Shown here: positions 47,901-59,128 of the stretch, piece after piece
How positions within the stretch are numbered: position 1 is the first letter of the stretch
How the letters are laid out: every line of letters begins with the position of its first letter
Assembly (NCBI RefSeq): GCF_002865645.1
Contig: NW_020194675.1
Span: forward strand, 1-64,000
Length of the DNA: 64,000 bases
Direction: 5' to 3'
DNA from: Hyaloscypha bicolor E
Lineage: Eukaryota; Ascomycota; Leotiomycetes; Helotiales; Hyaloscyphaceae
Translations under genes and position numbers: made by a program
The notes under the pieces: model-generated
Seen by the model: only the letters and a program-made list of their open reading frames with translations
Database searches by the model: none
What the model was told of the DNA's origin: nothing

Positions 47901-50333
47901 CAACACTTCACTCGACGAGGGTTGAAGAGCGTTCGGTGAAGAGGGGTGATATCGATCCTTTAACCGGCACGATCGGACTCGGAGTCGGCAGTTGCCTCGA
48001 TAGTAGAGGTATCAGGAATCTTGGTATCGATGACATGCCTTACTTTGTAATCTTGACAGCAAGATATTTATCGAAGTTCTGAGTTCGCGGTCGTCGATGC
48101 CGTACGATCGAAGAAGAGTGCAAACTGGGAAATAGAAGGAGTTGGACTCGGGCAAATGTCCAAAGGCACAATACCTTGGAAGACAAGATATATCGGTCCT
48201 TGGAGAAAGATGCGTGCCATCAGATAAAGGAAGTTCCGTATTTGCTTAGATCAGACAGAGGAGGGGAAACGGCCGGAAAAGTCCCGGACACGTGAGCCGA
48301 AATCTCCTGAAGCGGAGGCTAGGCGATGCTATCATATGAGCGCAACGATGACCGCCATTGCCATTCTAGCAGTTACTTCTAGTAGAAAACATGATATGCT
48401 AATAACCAGACATCCCCTTAATGGAAATTGGAACGATCTATTACCGTGTAACTGCGTGATATGTCCTCGACACATCTGATAGGCCCTGTTCGAACAACCA
48501 GTCCCTGGCCCCACACGCAGGTGAGTGCAGCGAATGGACGCTCGTTGGTCAACCACAGGAAGTTGTACATCTGGAAGTATCTCGTGAATGGCCCAGCGAA
48601 AGATTATCCTGCTATTCCCATAGAGGTGACAGGCGTTGGCCGGAGGCGGAAGGCTGCCGGACCGTCATGCTCCCAACATCGAATGTGTCCACCCCCACAG
48701 CCCATCTGCGGTCAGCCGCATCGAGTCCCAGTCCAAAATTTCGAGATATCGACCACGAAACCGTGGAATCCGACCGCGAGGCAATGATCAAGCCACGACA
48801 CAGGCCGGGTCGATCCTGAAGCAGCACCATGGTTCTGCTTATTGATCTCCAGCTTTGAAGCTCACTATCGAAAATTGAAGTGGTCCTTCACTGCCGTGTT
48901 ATGGTTGAATCTGGGCCCAAGCAACACTGGCGGGATGTAGGGGCGAGCTTTCAGCCTGCGAGAGACCGCGGTTGTGTTGACGGCGCTGCAAGATGAAGTT
49001 CCACAGGTATCAAACAAGATCCTCGTCGATACCGAACTCTCAGGGCGATGGAAATTGAGACTTGTATGCGGTGCTATGTGACACCTCCTACTGCCGGCGT
49101 GCCGTGCGCTGGCTGATGTTGACGCGGGATGGGAGGGCTGATCCGAGGGCTGCTGGAGGGCTGCTGGAGGCTCACGGGTGCAGGACGAACTATCAAAGGC
49201 CCGATATACTCCAAGCCTGAAAAGGGGCGTGAAAAGGGCCACGGGAGGCCATGGGGGCCACAAGGGCATGTCCAGCAGCCTGCAGTTACGCTGGCCTGGA
49301 CCTTCGGGCCTGCTGAAACGGCGTCCATCGAGCTTCTCGGGCTTCGACCATTCGATTTGGCACCTTTCCTGTTCCTATTCCTATTCCTCGCGACTGGCGA
49401 CTCGAACCGCCCGGAACACCCGTGGCAAAGGCAGCAGATCCAGCATGTCGAGGCCTGCGCCGGCCGGGGCGTTGGTGGCAGCTGGGGGCATCCAGTAGGA
49501 GCGCTGCCTTTTTGTGCCCCCTCGGCTCCTCAGTGGGCAGACACTGTACGAAGTACAGATATATTGCTGACCACTGACCAGCGTGCCAGCCTGCCCGTCA
49601 TTCGCACCGGCACCGTTAGCTGGCCGCCCCTGGTGCAGGCACTGCGATTCGTCTGGTGGTCGGTGGTCTCTGCCCTGCCGGACCGTGAAGTATTGAAGTG
49701 GCCCTCCAGGCTCCCGCACGTCAAGCAGGCTGGCAACAGGCTAGAACTACGTCCTCCGTACAGCACTTCAGAGTCCTTGCTCGTTGCGTTGCTGTCCATA
49801 CCCCACTGCGCCACGATGTTGACTGGACTGGCCCGCAGCCCCCTGTCCACCAGGTCCTCTCGACCGCTCCCCTTCCCACCCCCCCTCTGCCGCCCCTCCC
49901 ACCCAGCCAAGATCGGTATCGGTGACGGCCTGATGGGGTCGCTAAATCAATCGGCGCGCTAGCTTGGCCACACAAAGCAGACCCAGAGCCGAACTTTTTT
50001 ATGATCAAGAACTTTCTTCCCCTTCGATCCAAGATTCTGCACCCTCCTCTTCGCACCAACAACCCTCTTCCCAGAACCGCCGACTCGTGCCGGTTCAATC
50101 TTCTTATTCGATCTCTTTAGCAGTACGCCTGTGCAGTGCCTCTTTCGATCTCTACCCCAAGAAAAACGAGTACGTGGCGCGGCGCGGCACCTTCACCGTC
50201 CCTCTTTTGACCCCACCATCACCTCACCTTCACCAACAAAATCCTCCACACCCTCTTTCCCACTCGCATTTTGCATCTGCGAGTTCAAGCTAACATCCGC
50301 CCCCTCTGCAGAAACACTCCCTCAACCAAAAGC
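44902..50333. other. Gene-poor 5.4-kb region between kinesin and CNBP genes
   Basis: Base composition is normal, not AT-rich, yet no frame carries a known domain. Frames of 70-146 codons overlap on both strands from 45 to 49 kb. The longest is 277 codons at 49129-49962 (plus), in C- and G-rich DNA upstream of the CNBP gene; it has low-complexity PFLFLFLFL and PLPFPPPL runs and looks like a chance frame or a 5' leader. A CT-rich stretch (50000-50330) is the likely CNBP promoter and 5' UTR. Small RNAs could be here but I cannot see one. Confidence 0.5.
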
Positions 50334-51590
50334 ATGGATTCTTACGGTGCTGCTCCCCAAGGCCGCGGCTGCTACAACTGTGAGTGAGCTCGCGCTCTCG
50401 CCTTCGTTCCTCAACGCAATCCCTCACTTCGAAGCTCTTGCAAGGAGGGCATCCTCTCCGGTCGCGCTCTATTGAGCCTCACACGACAGTTTGCGGAATT
50501 TGGAAGTATTCCAAGGCAATCTACATGCTACCAAATTATCTGGCCAATGGCTGGCCTCCGTTGGCAAGCCTGAAGCAGAACTTGGCGAACCATGCAGAGT
50601 GGGCAGACGGGGACGATATCAATCCGCGACGCCAGTTATCCATATTGTCATCCATTAAGAGAGGGGGAAACCACGAGACCTGAACTGAGCTGACTGTTGG
50701 AACCTAGGTGGCGATGCTTCTCACCAAGTACGACCAATACCGAGCTCGATTCACTCAATCTTCTCATGCTGACTTGAACTGCAGGCTCGCGATTGCCCAA
50801 CTCGTGGCCCGTCCAAGTGGTAAGTTTTTCTAAGCCCTCTTTCCCATTTCTCTGCTAACTCATCTTAGCTATAACTGTGGTGGTGAGTCGTCAATCGTCC
50901 AATATAGCAAAGCGCACGAGACTGATATCAGTACCAAATTATAGGCGAAGGACACATGAGTATGTTTTGACCCCCACCCCCCTATCCTGCATTAGTGTTG
51001 ACAAATTCAAGGCCGTGAATGCCCCGAGGGTCCCAAGGACAAGACTTGCTACAAGTGCGGCCAACCCGGTCACATCTCGCGTGACTGCACCAACCCAGCT
51101 AGCGAGGGTGCGGGCCGTGGTGGTGGTGGTGGTGGTGGATTCTCTTCCGGTGGTGGCGGTGGAAGCCAAGAGTGCTACAAGGTCCGGCATTTTGCCTTGA
51201 AACTTCCTGGATACCTCTGACTTGCCCCTCAGTGCTCAAAGATCGGCCACATTGCTCGTAACTGCCCCGAGGCTGGTGGATACGGAGGCCAAGGCGGTGG
51301 ATTTGGCGGCGGTCAAGGATACGGTGGTGGCGGTGGTGGATACGGCGGACGTCAAGGTGGTCAGACTTGCTACTCCTGTGGAGGATACGGTCACATGTCT
51401 CGTAAGTCACGACTTCGGGTTCGCTTCAACGTTTCTGACAAAATCAGGTGACTGCACCCAGGGCCAGAAGTGCTACAACTGTGGTGAAGTTGGTCATCTC
51501 TCACGAGACTGCCCCTCCGAGACCAGCAGCGAGCGCACTTGCTACAAGTGCAAGCAACCCGGCCACGTTCAGGCTCAATGCCCGAACTAA
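50334..51590 (+). CDS. CCHC zinc-knuckle nucleic-acid-binding protein (CNBP/Gis2-like)
   Basis: Eight exons join in frame: 50334-50379, 50708-50727, 50785-50819, 50869-50882, 50945-50959, 51012-51178, 51230-51401 and 51448-51590 (203 residues). The protein has seven CX2CX4HX4C knuckles (first CYNCGDASHQARDC, last [14 protein letters not shown]), with two Gly-rich RGG-like stretches between knuckles 3-4 and 4-5. This is the layout of Gis2/CNBP/Byr3 proteins, which bind single-stranded nucleic acid and mRNA in the cytoplasm and help translation control. The first intron is long (328 bp) while exons 2, 4 and 5 are only 14-20 bases, so the 5' part is cut unusually finely. It is a conserved core gene. 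Confidence 0.93.
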
Positions 51591-52900
51591 GCTCTTGCTT
51601 TCACAATATTTACAATGAGGACCGACGGATTTTCGATACGAGCGCGAACGAATGATTCTACACTTCCGAGAAAGACGCCATGCATGCAATACGTTACGTT
51701 TCACGATTGAACGGTATACAAACATACCCCGGGCATTTGGAAAGGGTGGCTTGCAGACACAACTTCTGTTGATTTGAGGATTTGGGGATGGAAAAAAGCT
51801 TTCACCAGACAAAAAAGACATACGGCCGGCCTTCTTTGTATAATTGTACCTTGCCCTGCACTTTGTTCCCCCTTGATTTTCACCGCCCCACAAAAAAGCA
51901 TCCTGCTCCCCTGGAGTTTGGCTGCGTTGCGTTTGCGTTTCGTTTCCTTGTTTTCCTTTACTCTGGTGCGCTCCTGGCTATTCTAGACGGCTGGACTGGT
52001 TGGCTCTGGGCACCGTTTCTTCTCTCTTGAACAACATCACAAAAGCATCTTGTCATTCATCATTTTGCTTTTGATCTTTCTGCGAGAAAGAAACGGAGGA
52101 TTCTTTACACGAATTGACGGAGAAGTTACGAGGATGATTGCTGCCTTTCTCTCCACGGATAGAAAGGCATCAGATTCATGCGGCTACGACGGACGAATGA
52201 ATGGACACATCTTGATTCGATGGATGCGATGATCTCAGGCATAGCAGACAGAGTTCCAGGAGAATAAATGAATGACTTTGAACCTAGAATCCTCTGCTCT
52301 TAACCAAATCTTTTTTGCTGCTGATGCTGTGGAAATCTCCTCGACATTTTCGTGCCCGGGACAGGCGGGGCAGGCCAATCACCAGCCTCGATAGCGCCCT
52401 ATGGAAGCCCAGCATCTCAAGAATATGTTTCCTGCCACTCCATTTATCGACTTTGCTCGTGCTCGCTCCTGCTTGGACTCCCGGGTGATCTATGACCCCC
52501 ACATATGGGGCTTTGACTATTCGGGAAGGAGAGTGAAAGCAGGTATTTACACACACTCTCTGTTGCCTCTCCTCCCTGACTAACCTTTCTTGGAACAGAG
52601 GCTCGTTCAAGTCTACAACTTTTGCTCTTCTATCCGCAATCATCTAGCCGTAACAGGAAGTAATTAGCATAACGCTATTAGCCGAAAACAGCATTTTACA
52701 AGGCGCATCTATAGTCAATCACGTTTCAAAGAAAATAACATAATATTGTTTTCTATATATCTTGATTGCCTCTTCTAAAGTTGGATATGCGATTTCCTCC
52801 ACGGGCAGGGCGGGTTCGCGGGAACGGAAATATAGTAATTGCGTAGTCACTTGCCCCACCTTAGCAGGAACCAGACAACATTCTCCTTTCCTCGCTAAGG
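51591..52900. other. 3' flank of the CNBP gene and intergenic DNA
   Basis: This is probably 3' UTR followed by non-coding sequence. Short frames (52284-52643 minus, 52401-52583 plus) have no domain. A degenerate satellite begins at 52901. Confidence 0.5.
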
Positions 52901-53230
52901 CTAGTAGATTTCTACTGGTCTTACAGATACCCCTTTAAACTTGTAGACCTTTCGTAAAACTAGTAGAAATCTACTAGCATTGGAAGGTCGTACCGAAACC
53001 CTTTTCCTTTTTCTAAATATATCCAAGACTAGTAGAAATCTACTAGCCATACCGACCGCCTTTCCTTCTTTCTAAAATTATCCAAGACGGGTAGAAATCT
53101 ACAGTATTCGGTATCAGGTTGGACTTATAAAACTCAACCTAATGCCGAACACTGGAAATCTACTAGTCATACCAAAACCGCCTAAATTTTTAGAAGCGAT
53201 TGCAATAAATACCAGTAGAATTCTACTAGC
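52901..53230. repeat. Degenerate tandem repeat of about 60-bp units with a palindromic core
   Basis: The 18-bp palindrome CTAGTAGAAATCTACTAG or a close variant recurs six times, near 52901, 52960, 53030, 53090, 53154 and 53213, so the unit is about 60-70 bp. Spacers are related too: CCGAAACCCTTTTCCTTTTT and CCGACCGCCTTTCCTTCTTT both lead into CTAAA and ATCCAAGA before the next core. One core has AATT instead of AAAT. It is a small satellite next to the retroelement. Confidence 0.8.
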
Positions 53231-53283
53231 ATTATGCCATTATGTGCATTTGCGCATCACTACAAATAAAATTCTTAGGAACC

Positions 53284-53324
53284 AGGGGCCGCATAAGCAG
53301 GTGCAAATGCAAAGAGTAAAAGCC
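53284..53324 (+). repeat. 41-bp repeat flanking the copia element, left copy
   Basis: AGGGGCCGCATAAGCAGGTG and the following CAAATGCAAAGAGTAAAAGCC recur on the same strand at 58959-59001 with a two-base difference in length. The copies lie outside the LTRs on each side. Confidence 0.85.
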
Positions 53325-53420
53325 CTCGGGTAATAGAGCTATGTAAGAGAAAGTATTCTTTTAAAAGAGGACTTAATTTGAAGATCAAAGTGTTTATTCT
53401 TGGGAAAGTCCCCCAAAGGG

Positions 53421-53446
53421 CCCCCCCCCCCCCCCCCCCCCCCCCC
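53421..53446. repeat. Poly-C tract (26 C)
   Basis: A run of 26 C follows GGG and precedes AAAAATCCCCCC just outside the left LTR. It may be real or have an assembly-length error. Confidence 0.9.
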
Positions 53447-53479
53447 AAAAATCCCCCCTAGTCCACTAAGAGTTTTTAT

Positions 53480-53833
53480 TGAACTGGGATCGATTTATCG
53501 GTGGAAAATCGATATATTGGAGATTGACAATCTGTAGAATGACTAGTTTTGACTAGATACAGGAGAGTGATTCCATAAAAAACAGAGGGAATGGGTTCCC
53601 TAGCTATATTCCTGATTTCCACCCCACCATGTGATTTACCCCGCACTTACTTGGTGGTGGGAACGATTTACCAATCTGATTCCTGTACGTACGTTTAAGG
53701 AACGTAATCGAATGGCGATACTAATAAACGATTGGTGTGTTCGTACGTAAGTAATACCCAATAATCGGACGAACTGAATTAGTGGTTAAACCTGGAGTGG
53801 AAGGAAAGGATGCTAGCCAAGCTAGCTAGTTCA
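53480..53833 (-). repeat. Left (3') LTR of the copia element
   Basis: 354 bp, TGAACTGGGATCG to CTAGCTAGTTCA. It matches the right LTR except for two seen transitions (TTGGAG/TTAGAG and GGTTAAACC/GGTTGAACC). Confidence 0.95.
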
Positions 53834-53850
53834 ATACGCCTCCTCCTTAC
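53834..53850 (-). other. Polypurine tract of the copia element
   Basis: On the minus strand the sequence just before the 3' LTR is GTAAGGAGGAGGCGTAT, a purine-rich tract that should prime plus-strand DNA synthesis. Confidence 0.7.
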
Positions 53851-56800
53851 AGTCGAGGTTTGACGTCAGTGAGGCTAATAATACCTAGCTTTGAACGTAG
53901 CAGTTCAAAAGCAGGTCTAGCCAATGGTTTGGTGAGAATATCGGCCGTCATTTCCTGTATAGGAACATGCTTGAGCTCAATATCCTTGGTGTTAATGTGG
54001 TCCCTAATAAAATGATGTCTGATATCAATATGCTTGGTTTTCTGAGAAAATCGTGCGTTCGTAGCTAAATCAAGAGCTCCCTGAGCGTCCGTTTTTAGCT
54101 CGATTGGTCCCATAGGAATCGATATTTCTTCAAACAGTTGCTTTAGCCATAGGGCTTCTTTAACTACCGGAGTAAGGGCGATATACTCCGCTTCCACAGT
54201 AGCAGTTACTACAGTTTTCTATTTAGTACTGGCCTAGCTAATTGCTCCACCAAATAGGGTAAAAACCATACCGGAGGTTGATTTACGGTCCTGTAAATCG
54301 CCTCCATAATCGGCATCTGAGTACCTAATGAGTCCTTCTTCAGATAAAGCGTCATATAGAATGCCCATATCAAGCAATCCCTTGATATATCGCATTATAC
54401 GCTTCTGTACAGAGCTATGGGAGGCTTTAGGACAGGAATTGGAACGTCCCAAATACCCAGCGGCATAGCAAAAATCGGGTCTTGACGCTAGGGATGGCCA
54501 CATAAGTGATCCCGTGCGACTCTGATATTCTGTAATATTAATATCTTCCCCTTTTGGAACCGTAGCTTGAGCTATTAGTATGGAAATAGGGGTGGAACCT
54601 TCCATTTAATACCTTTGGAGCATATCCATAAGATATCGGTTTTGGTACAGGAACACAGAACCGTCCTGAAAACGAACGATTTCCATGCCTAGGAGCGTTT
54701 TGATTTCTCCCAAATCAGTCATATCGAATTTCTGATGGAGTTGCTCCTTGATTTTATTGATTTGAGCCATGCTTTTACTAACGATAATCATATCGTCTAC
54801 ATAAATAGCAATCAGAAGAGGTAGCTGATTAACCTCGTGCTCTTGGAATATATATAGGGCTGGATCACAAAGTAATCTCAGGAAACCAATGGTACGGAAA
54901 AAACCATCGATTACCTGATTCCAAACCCTAGGGGCTTGTTTTAACCCGTAAATGCTCTTTCGTAGGCGGCAAATCAGGTTGGTACCTTTAATAAAACCAG
55001 GAGGTTGTTCCATATAGCACTCCTCTTCCAATTCCCCATAGAGAAAGGCTGTTTGGACATCCATTTGCTGAATATAGAGCCCATATTTAGCCGCTAAGGC
55101 TAACATAATACGTATAGTAGAAAGCCTAGCTACTGGAGCAAAGGTTTCAAAGTAATCTATACCATATTATTAGGTATAGCCTTGTGCTACTAGCCTTGAT
55201 TTGTAGCACCCGTTGGCCTTGATTTTGAATAACCAGCGACACCCGATGGTTTTTTGGTGTTTTCTGATTACTAGATCCCACGTATGATTACGTATATGGG
55301 ATCATAGCTCCTTCCTAATAGAAGGTTTCCAAAGATGGGCGTCAGGACCGGTAAAAGCTTCATTAATTAACGTTGGAATTTTGGAAGCTTCGGTATTCTG
55401 GTTAATAACTAGCAAAGCACGAGGATCAGGCTGTTCTCCGGCAATTCTAGTCGATTTCGGACGTCTAGGGATCAATTTACCCCTGACTAGAACCATTTCG
55501 GGAGGTATAGGCGCCTCCTAAATCATAGAACCTGAATTAGAACCACTTGCAGGCGGTTCTGGTTCTTGGTTATTATTCCCCAATAGGGGTTCAGGAGCTT
55601 CGCTTGGACTAGAAGCACCCTCAATTTGGTTACGTAACGCGCTTTGAGCAGTATCCCCTTTAATATCGGAGTGATTTTCTCGATCGTCTTCTAATGGAAT
55701 ATCAAGCTATTGATTTCCAGTATCGACAATAATGGTATCTCCATAAATTATATCGGGGTCGTACGTATTATCGCTAGAAGTATCGTCATAATCTTCAGTA
55801 GTACTAACCAGTCTTCTGTATAGCTGGGACGCTGGATTCAGGAGACACACTCCCTTAACGTATTCTTTAATGGTACAATGGTTGGAAATGACGAATATCT
55901 GCTTGTACGGGTTCCAAATACGATATCCGGAACCACTATAGCCAGTGAAAATGCCCCTAAAGGCCTTGGCCATATGCTTGTGCCATGAGGCTATTTCCTT
56001 GGGGATATAGACGTACGCCAAGGAACCGAATATCCGTAGGTTAGAAACGTCCGGTTTAACTCCATAGAACGCTTCGTATGAAGTCATACCGATTTTGGGC
56101 AGGTAGCATTAATTATAGGCATAAATCCCATGTGTAGCTGCTTCCTCCCAAAACTCGTACGGTAAGCCTAATTATTCTAGCTCCGTACGCTCCGCTTCGA
56201 TAATCGTACGCATACTGCGTTCAGAAACACTATTCTGTTCAGGTATATAAGTGGTTATTGGTTCCAGACAAATGCCCTTTGATTTGCACCAGTTCTTGAC
56301 TTGACCTAATATAAATTCTGGAGCATTATCAAGGCGTAGGCGCTTGACTTTATTCCTAGTTTGGGTTTCAGAGAAGGTTACTTGATGCTAAAGATCTGTA
56401 AAGTAGCCCTTTCTGTCCGAATTATATACTGCCATACGATATTTGGTACCCTTGCAAGTGGTGGAAAGCATATAGGAGTTCTTGCTAAGGGATGGAACCC
56501 TTGATGGCCCCCACAAGTCGATTGTAATATACTCCCCTGGGAGCAGTTTTTCAGGGTATAGCTTAGTCATACTAGCCCTAGTAATCTTGCTCATATCGCA
56601 TGGATCGCAATCGAATGGGTTTTAGTTCTTGAATTAAAGCCCATAAACGTGGTTTACCGATTCCAGGATATACTTCGCATTCAGATGTCCATATTACTAG
56701 TGCCATGTTTCCAGGGAGGCTAAAGCTTCCGATTTTGACGCTTTCAGGGCATGCCCTGAACCAAATTAGTCAAGCTAATATAGCCCTATAGAGGGGCTAA

Positions 56801-58157
56801 AGGTACCAGTTGCGATGGTTATTCCTTTATTGACAATTCGGACATTCTCTTGGGAAAATATAACGTTACCTCTAGCTCGTGTGATTTTGGGAATCGATAA
56901 TAAGGAGGTATTCCGGAATTAGGGGCTGTAAAGTACGTTATTGAGCTATATTTTTAGCTCTGGTTAGGTGGCTAAAAGAATGGTTCCTTTGCCCCTAATG
57001 AGAATTGTCGATTCATTGCCAAGGATAATTGGAAATGGATCAATCTCTTCGTAAGTAATAAAGGAGCTTTTACTCCCCGTAAAATGGTCCGTAGTACCCG
57101 AATCGATATACCAGATATTCGTGGAATTGTCGTCATGTGACTGTCCACTGAGGAGAGCACTGATTATCGACTTTATGGCAGTATACGCTTTGGGGTATAC
57201 AGGTGCTTTGGGATCAGAAGACGCCTCCTTACTAGTGGAATTAGTGTCTTTTCCTTTGGAATCATAGAATTCCTGAGCTAATTTATAGCTCATACAGTCC
57301 TTAATATCGTGCCCTTTGTACTTATGGAACGTGCAGTAGGCATTTGGATCCTTGGGACGCTTCGGTTTTTTGTCCTTGTTTTTGGACTAATTTCCCGATT
57401 AATTTCCTTGAGCAGCTAGTGCCTTTGAAATGGAATCAGAAGTGGAATTAGGGGTTTTACCCCTAAGTTTGTCCTCCTTGGTAGAAGCGTCCGCTTTAAG
57501 TAATTCCAGCTTCAGTTTATTAACGTCAGCTCTAATGGAATTCAGGAGGGATTTGTAAAGGTCGTATTCCTTTAGAAGGCCACGAATCAGATATCCGGAT
57601 ATAGAAACGTCCGAAATCGACCCGTTTACGCCCTTGATTTCAGCTACTTTGCGGCTAATGCGGTTAATAAAGTCGTCCATTCCCTTGTTAGAATCAAACG
57701 TGATAGTTTCCAACTATTAAAGGTATAGAGCTTCTTTCTGAGCTTTTAGCTGGTTCGCTTTAGCTTGAATCTGGGTCCAGATCTGGTGTGCAAGCTTGAT
57801 TTCCTTGAATTATTGCCAGGTATCGTGGGTAATAAGTAGATTTAGTACCGCACGAGCGATTGCTACTTGACGAGCAGTCGTTTTATCGTCCTTTTGGGCC
57901 GATTTCACGAGAGCAGGAGCTTGATCTGGGTCGACATACTGCCATAGATCTTCGATAATAAAGATATTCATGGCATCGTCTATCCAGGAGTAGATATTGC
58001 TATCTGAGAGAGGTTCGATTTTTGTCCCCTTATAGGTGACATATACTGATTTTTTGCTGTCCGGCATGGCGGATTTTGCGGAGAACTTTTGCCCAAAAAT
58101 GGCTATGTTTTTGGTGAATTCTGCTGACGCAAGGCCAATGCGGTGGGTGCAATTCAA
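53847..58157 (-). pseudogene. copia gag-pol, interrupted by stop codons
   Basis: Reading the minus strand: gag-like region (58157-57400), a CCHC knuckle CTFHKYKGHDIKDC near 57310, an aspartic protease with WYIDSGTTDHF near 57110, integrase with LDNAPEF near 56325 and YIPEQNSVSERSMR near 56200, reverse transcriptase with YGLKQAPRVWNQ near 54930 and YVDDM near 54790, and RNase H starting MEAEYIALTP near 54190. Stops fall at places where Gln or Arg is expected: two together before LETITF (57714-57719), two in GN(stop)SGN(stop)SKNK (about 57385-57400), and others near 56150 and 56110. CAA/CAG/CGA changed to TAA/TAG/TGA explains them. There is also a possible frame change near 54600. Confidence 0.85.
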
Positions 58158-58257
58158 TAGAATTAACGATTTTGATGAAATCGGAAATGGACAGGTGAAT
58201 ACTAAGTGAGGTCACGTGACCTGAGGATCATGTGAAAGCACTTAGTGGGCGCTATCC

Positions 58258-58270
58258 GGGCTCATAACCT
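58258..58270 (-). other. Primer-binding site matching the tRNA-iMet anticodon arm
   Basis: GGGCTCATAACCT on the plus strand reads as the anticodon stem-loop of initiator tRNA-Met (anticodon CAT), two bases inside the 5' LTR. Copia of Drosophila and yeast Ty5 prime from a tRNA-iMet half in the same way. Confidence 0.7.
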
Positions 58271-58272
58271 AT

Positions 58273-58626
58273 TGAACTGGGATCGATTTATCGGTGGAAA
58301 ATCGATATATTAGAGATTGACAATCTGTAGAATGACTAGTTTTGACTAGATACAGGAGAGTGATTCCATAAAAAACAGAGGGAATGGGTTCCCTAGCTAT
58401 ATTCCTGATTTCCACCCCACCATGTGATTTACCCCGCACTTACTTGGTGGTGGGAACGATTTACCAATCTGATTCCTGTACGTACGTTTAAGGAACGTAA
58501 TCGAATGGCGATACTAATAAACGATTGGTGTGTTCGTACGTAAGTAATACCCAATAATCGGACGAACTGAATTAGTGGTTGAACCTGGAGTGGAAGGAAA
58601 GGATGCTAGCCAAGCTAGCTAGTTCA
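58273..58626 (-). repeat. Right (5') LTR of the copia element
   Basis: 354 bp, partner of 53480-53833. As the element is read on the minus strand, this LTR holds the promoter. Confidence 0.95.
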
Positions 58627-59128
58627 ACAGTTTTCCCTTTTTAATTTTACTGTCACGTAACCATGTGCTAAAGATCCTGAGGACAAAGAGGCAGAAGTGA
58701 ACCATGTACCAGGTCAGACGAACTACCTGATAAAACACACGTCACGTACGAACACAGAGATTTCTAGAACTATCGTAGATTCTACAAGAGAAGCGTGAAG
58801 CTCGTAGAAGCTTGGAGCGAGGCTAATACTCCTTAGCGCAATAATTAAGCGAAATTCATGCCTGAGGCTTAAGCGAATTTTCCCGCTCACATTGCCACAA
58901 CAGCCTACTCGCGTAACTAAAAACTTCGTTTTGACAAGTCAAAATCTTACTTTTACCTAGGGGCCGCAGAAAAGCAGGTGCAAATGCAAAGAGTAAAAGC
59001 CAGTTTCTCTCTCTTTAAGAGGGCGTATTGCGATCCCGCCTCGCTTTGCCTGCCCGCCCGCCGCACTGCAGACAACATTTGCTCTCGGCATTGCAATCTG
59101 GAGAGACTTTCTTAGAGTTCATACTACC
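58627..59128. other. Flank of the copia element and upstream region of the third HET gene
   Basis: No gene is visible. The second copy of the 41-bp flanking repeat lies at 58959-59001, about 130 bp before the HET start. Confidence 0.5.
58959..59001 (+). repeat. 41-bp repeat flanking the copia element, right copy
   Basis: AGGGGCCGCAGAAAAGCAGG then TGCAAATGCAAAGAGTAAAAGCC. Partner of 53284-53324, same orientation. Confidence 0.85.

Larger units (their letters stand above)
53480..58626 (-). mobile_element. Ty1/copia LTR retrotransposon, nearly complete, minus orientation
   Basis: Two 354-bp LTRs (53480-53833 and 58273-58626) start TGAACT and end AGTTCA and differ at only about two sites, both transitions. 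Between them the minus strand codes gag, protease, integrase, reverse transcriptase and RNase H in copia order. The primer-binding site and polypurine tract are present. Flanking 5-mers (TTTAT and ACAGT) differ, so there is no target duplication; an exchange between two copies or a rearrangement could explain that. LTR similarity says the insertion is young; internal stops say it is no longer autonomous. Confidence 0.93.

Noticed and set aside
49129..49962. 277-codon plus frame
   Set aside because: It lies in C/G-rich DNA, is low-complexity, has no domain, and has overlapping long frames on the minus strand. Likely chance or 5' leader of the CNBP transcript.
52901..53230. Palindromic repeats as a CRISPR array
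   Set aside because: Spacers are related to each other, the units are degenerate, and the host is a fungus. It is a small satellite.
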